From Polynucleobacter sp. AP-Kaivos-20-H2 (lineage in GTDB: Bacteria; Pseudomonadota; Gammaproteobacteria; Burkholderiales; Burkholderiaceae): DNA of 64,000 nt. The position numbers and the translations under genes are program-made. The notes below the pieces were generated by a model. That model did not search any database, was not told the origin of the DNA, and was given only the letters and a program-made list of their open reading frames with translations. The stretch covers positions 248,001 through 312,000 of the forward strand of contig NZ_JACVOX010000003.1 in the NCBI RefSeq assembly GCF_018882215.1, read 5' to 3'. Of the stretch, positions 61,620-64,000 are shown in pieces (positions within the stretch are counted from its first letter, which is position 1; every line of letters starts with the position of its first letter).

Positions 61620-64000
61620 TCAAGCAAAGAGGCGGTGATCACCATCACCAAACAAGTTGCTAATACAGCGACCACATAATTCTGGATGGTCGGCATTGCT
61701 TCCTACATCTTTGGTGTGATGCCAGCAGCGACCACATTTTTTATATTGGCTACTGCGCACCAAAACTTCTAACCCCTCATTACTGAGTTCAATATTGGCG
61801 CTAGAGGTGATGGTTACAAAGCGTAAATCATCTTCTAATGAGTGGAGGATGGCGAAATCAACATCACCGACTTTGATCGTAAGTTCAGCTTGCAGCGATG
61901 AGCCTACATTGCCTGCTTCGCGCTCAATCTCAATTGCTTTAGTCACTTCAGAACGAATTTCACGAATACGATTCCATTTAGCCAGCAATTCCTCAGCATG
62001 AGCAATCTCAGGGAACTTGCCAAACTCTTCCATAAAGATCGATTCTGCAGGCTTGCTGCCTGAGCCATGGGGGAAGTCTTTCCAGGCTTCCTCTGCGGTG
62101 AAGGAGAGGAATGGTGATAGCCACTTTAAGAGGTTTTGGGTGATATGGAATAGGGCGTTCTGAGCAGCACGGCGGTCAGGAGAGTCTGGTGAGCTCGTGT
62201 AAAGACGATCCTTCAGAATATCCAAATAGAAACCACCCAAGTCCTCAGAGCAGAAAGACAGCATGCGAGCTACTGCTGGTTGGAATTCATATGCCTTGTA
62301 ATGCGCCTCAGTATCACTCTGCAATTGATTAGCAAGAGCAACTGCGTAGCGATCAATCTCAAGCCACTGCTCAGCAGGCATCGTGTGCTTGCTAGGATCA
62401 AAATCTGATAGGTTGGCTAGCAAGAAGCGCAAAGTATTACGAATACGACGATAGCTCTCGGTAACGCGTTTGAGAATCTCGTCTGAGATCGTCATTTCAC
62501 CTGAGTAGTCGGTAGAGGCAACCCAGAGGCGAATGATCTCAGCACCGAGTTTGTCGGCAACTTGTTGGGGCGCAATCACATTGCCTACGGATTTACTCAT
62601 CTTGCGGCCTTGACCATCGACGGTAAAGCCATGCGTAAGGAGTGCCTTGTATGGCGGCTTGCCATCAAGCATGGCGCCAGTCAGCAATGAGGAATGGAAC
62701 CAACCGCGGTGCTGGTCTGATCCCTCTAGATATAGATCTGCCAAACGACCGTTGGGGGTTTCTGCGTCAGCAGTTAATAACTCGTTACGGTGTGATCCAC
62801 GAATGACATGCCAATGGGTTGTGCCAGAGTCGAACCAAACATCTAAGGTGTCGCGGTTCTTCTCATACTGGGCAGCTTCTTCGCCCAGTAGCTCGGCAAC
62901 TTCCAATTTTTGCCAGGCTTCAATACCTTCTTTTTCTACACGCTTAGCGATTTCTTCGAGTAGTTCAACGGTGCGTGGATGTGGCTCACCACTTTCCTTG
63001 TGTACAAAGAACGCCATTGGAACGCCCCATTGGCGCTGACGTGACAAAGTCCAGTCAGGACGATTGGCAATCATGCTGTTAAGACGTTGTTTGCCCCATG
63101 CCGGAAAGAACTCAGTGTTATCGATACCCGCTAATGCAGTCTCACGCAAGCTTGCTTTGCCATCGGACGGTTTCTTATCCATGCTGGCAAACCATTGTGA
63201 GGTTGCGCGATAAATAATAGGCGACTTGTGACGCCAGCAATGCATGTATGAGTGAGTGTAAGTTTTATCGCGTAACAAGCTGCCTGCTTCGCGCATCGCT
63301 TCAACAATCTTGGGATTTGCTTTCCAGATGTATTCATTGGCGAAGAGTGGTAACCATGAGGCGTAAACACCATTACCCATCACTGGATTGAGAATGTCTT
63401 TATCGGCAAGCTTATTGGCTTTGCAGGATTTAAAGTCTTCCTCACCATAGGCGGGCGCTGAGTGAACAATGCCGGTACCCGTATCGAGCGTTACGTACTC
63501 TGCGGGATATATTGGTGAGAGTCGTTTATAGCCTTCGTGCAATGGCGCTAGCGGATGCCAGAAAGAAATGTTTTCCAATTGAGCACCTTGGCAAGTGGCA
63601 ATCACTTCACCTTCTAGACCATAGTCCTGCAAGCAAATCTCAACCCGGTCCTTTGCCAGAATTAATAACTTATCGCCAACATCTACTAAAGCGTAAGTAA
63701 GTTCTGGGTGGACATTCATTGCTTGGTTAGCAGGAATGGTCCAAGGGGTTGTTGTCCAGATGACAATTTGACCTGGTTTATTTGGTAGTTCGGCAAGTCC
63801 AAATGCTTTTGCTAGTTGTGGGCGCTGTGCATCATCAAAGGCAAAGCCAACATCCACCGTTGGGTCAGTTTTGTCCTGGTATTCCACTTCGGCTTCAGCA
63901 AGTGCAGAACCGCAATCAAAACACCAGTTCACTGGTTTTAATCCACGGAAGACATATCCTTTTTCCCAGATTTTCCCAAGGGCGCGAATTTCATCAGCCT
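61620..64000 (-). CDS. ileS: Isoleucyl-tRNA synthetase, C-terminal part (N-terminus beyond window)
   Basis: Charges tRNA-Ile. About 793 residues are visible; the N-terminal part with the HIGH motif lies beyond base 64000, and the frame is open to the edge. The visible part begins [43 protein letters not shown]. It includes the editing domain ([17 protein letters not shown] and [18 protein letters not shown]), [21 protein letters not shown] [17 protein letters not shown], and the KMSKS loop [11 protein letters not shown]. The C-terminal zinc site is [13 protein letters not shown]...ELCGRC. An internal GTG at 63932 is not the true start. Confidence 0.96.
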   Translation of the reverse strand, partial: ADEIRALGKIWEKGYVFRGLKPVNWCFDCGSALAEAEVEYQDKTDPTVDVGFAFDDAQRPQLAKAFGLAELPNKPGQIVIWTTTPWTIPANQAMNVHPELTYALVDVGDKLLILAKDRVEICLQDYGLEGEVIATCQGAQLENISFWHPLAPLHEGYKRLSPIYPAEYVTLDTGTGIVHSAPAYGEEDFKSCKANKLADKDILNPVMGNGVYASWLPLFANEYIWKANPKIVEAMREAGSLLRDKTYTHSYMHCWRHKSPIIYRATSQWFASMDKKPSDGKASLRETALAGIDNTEFFPAWGKQRLNSMIANRPDWTLSRQRQWGVPMAFFVHKESGEPHPRTVELLEEIAKRVEKEGIEAWQKLEVAELLGEEAAQYEKNRDTLDVWFDSGTTHWHVIRGSHRNELLTADAETPNGRLADLYLEGSDQHRGWFHSSLLTGAMLDGKPPYKALLTHGFTVDGQGRKMSKSVGNVIAPQQVADKLGAEIIRLWVASTDYSGEMTISDEILKRVTESYRRIRNTLRFLLANLSDFDPSKHTMPAEQWLEIDRYAVALANQLQSDTEAHYKAYEFQPAVARMLSFCSEDLGGFYLDILKDRLYTSSPDSPDRRAAQNALFHITQNLLKWLSPFLSFTAEEAWKDFPHGSGSKPAESIFMEEFGKFPEIAHAEELLAKWNRIREIRSEVTKAIEIEREAGNVGSSLQAELTIKVGDVDFAILHSLEDDLRFVTITSSANIELSNEGLEVLVRSSQYKKCGRCWHHTKDVGSNADHPELCGRCISNLFGDGDHRLFA

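Overview
The window is a gene-dense, housekeeping-rich stretch of a bacterial chromosome of moderate GC content. Protein character and neighbourhoods (nadK-recN divergent from hrcA, queA-tgt-yajC-secDF, glcDEF, glnE opposite a YhdP-like gene, ileS-lspA-coaBC-dut, argF-argG-ppnP) point to Betaproteobacteria, Burkholderiaceae. The small intergenic gaps and relatively low GC suggest a Polynucleobacter-like freshwater genome. That genus call is inference from gene order and protein feel, not from any search. I see no rRNA, tRNA or CRISPR array. No gene-free stretch exceeds 300 bases; the longest is about 285 bases between the cold-shock gene and clpS.

Layout. 1-5.7 kb: 5' part of pntA (minus), then mnmA, a glutathione S-transferase gene (minus), purB and waaA. 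5.7-11.3 kb: minus-strand operon queA-tgt-yajC-secD-secF, divergent from recG-ubiA (11.3-14.2 kb). 14.2-19.8 kb: tightly packed minus operon glcD-glcE-glcF-yggS-proC, three of its four junctions being 4-base stop/start overlaps. It is divergent from a PduO-type cobalamin adenosyltransferase gene. 20.4-28.1 kb: minus genes yhdP-like, nitrilase-like, tldD and aroG, with glnE divergent (28.1-30.9 kb). 30.9-33.6 kb: nadK-recN (minus), divergent from hrcA. 33.6-39.7 kb: hrcA, hemH, grpE, dnaK, dnaJ, with two very clear heat-shock sigma (sigma-32) promoters before grpE and dnaK. 39.7-45.0 kb: minus operon AI-2E transporter-hda-HAD phosphatase-pcnB-folK-panB. 45.0-54.7 kb: purM, miaA, a DedA-family gene, a SirB1-like gene, murJ, rpsT, a DUF3579 gene, argF, argG, ppnP, a DUF192 gene and csp. 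55.0-57.9 kb: clpS-clpA and a small Lys-rich protein. 57.9-59.4 kb: a complete IS3-family element of the IS150 type. 59.4-64.0 kb: minus cluster ileS(partial)-lspA-coaBC-dut.

How the genes work together. Most encode core functions: tRNA modification (mnmA, queA, tgt, miaA), Sec export (yajC, secD, secF), protein quality control (hrcA, grpE, dnaK, dnaJ, clpS, clpA), envelope synthesis (waaA, murJ, lspA, yhdP-like), nucleotide synthesis (purB, purM, dut), arginine synthesis (argF, argG), cofactors (ubiA, hemH, nadK, panB, coaBC, folK, cobalamin adenosyltransferase) and glycolate oxidation (glcDEF).

The only clearly mobile and most interesting object is the insertion sequence. It sits exactly in the loop of a former bidirectional terminator, with a 3-base target duplication. 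Its left end folds into a hairpin that would hide the orfA ribosome-binding site from read-through transcripts. It also carries a textbook -1 frameshift cassette. I found no convincing new multi-gene defence or metabolic system in this window.
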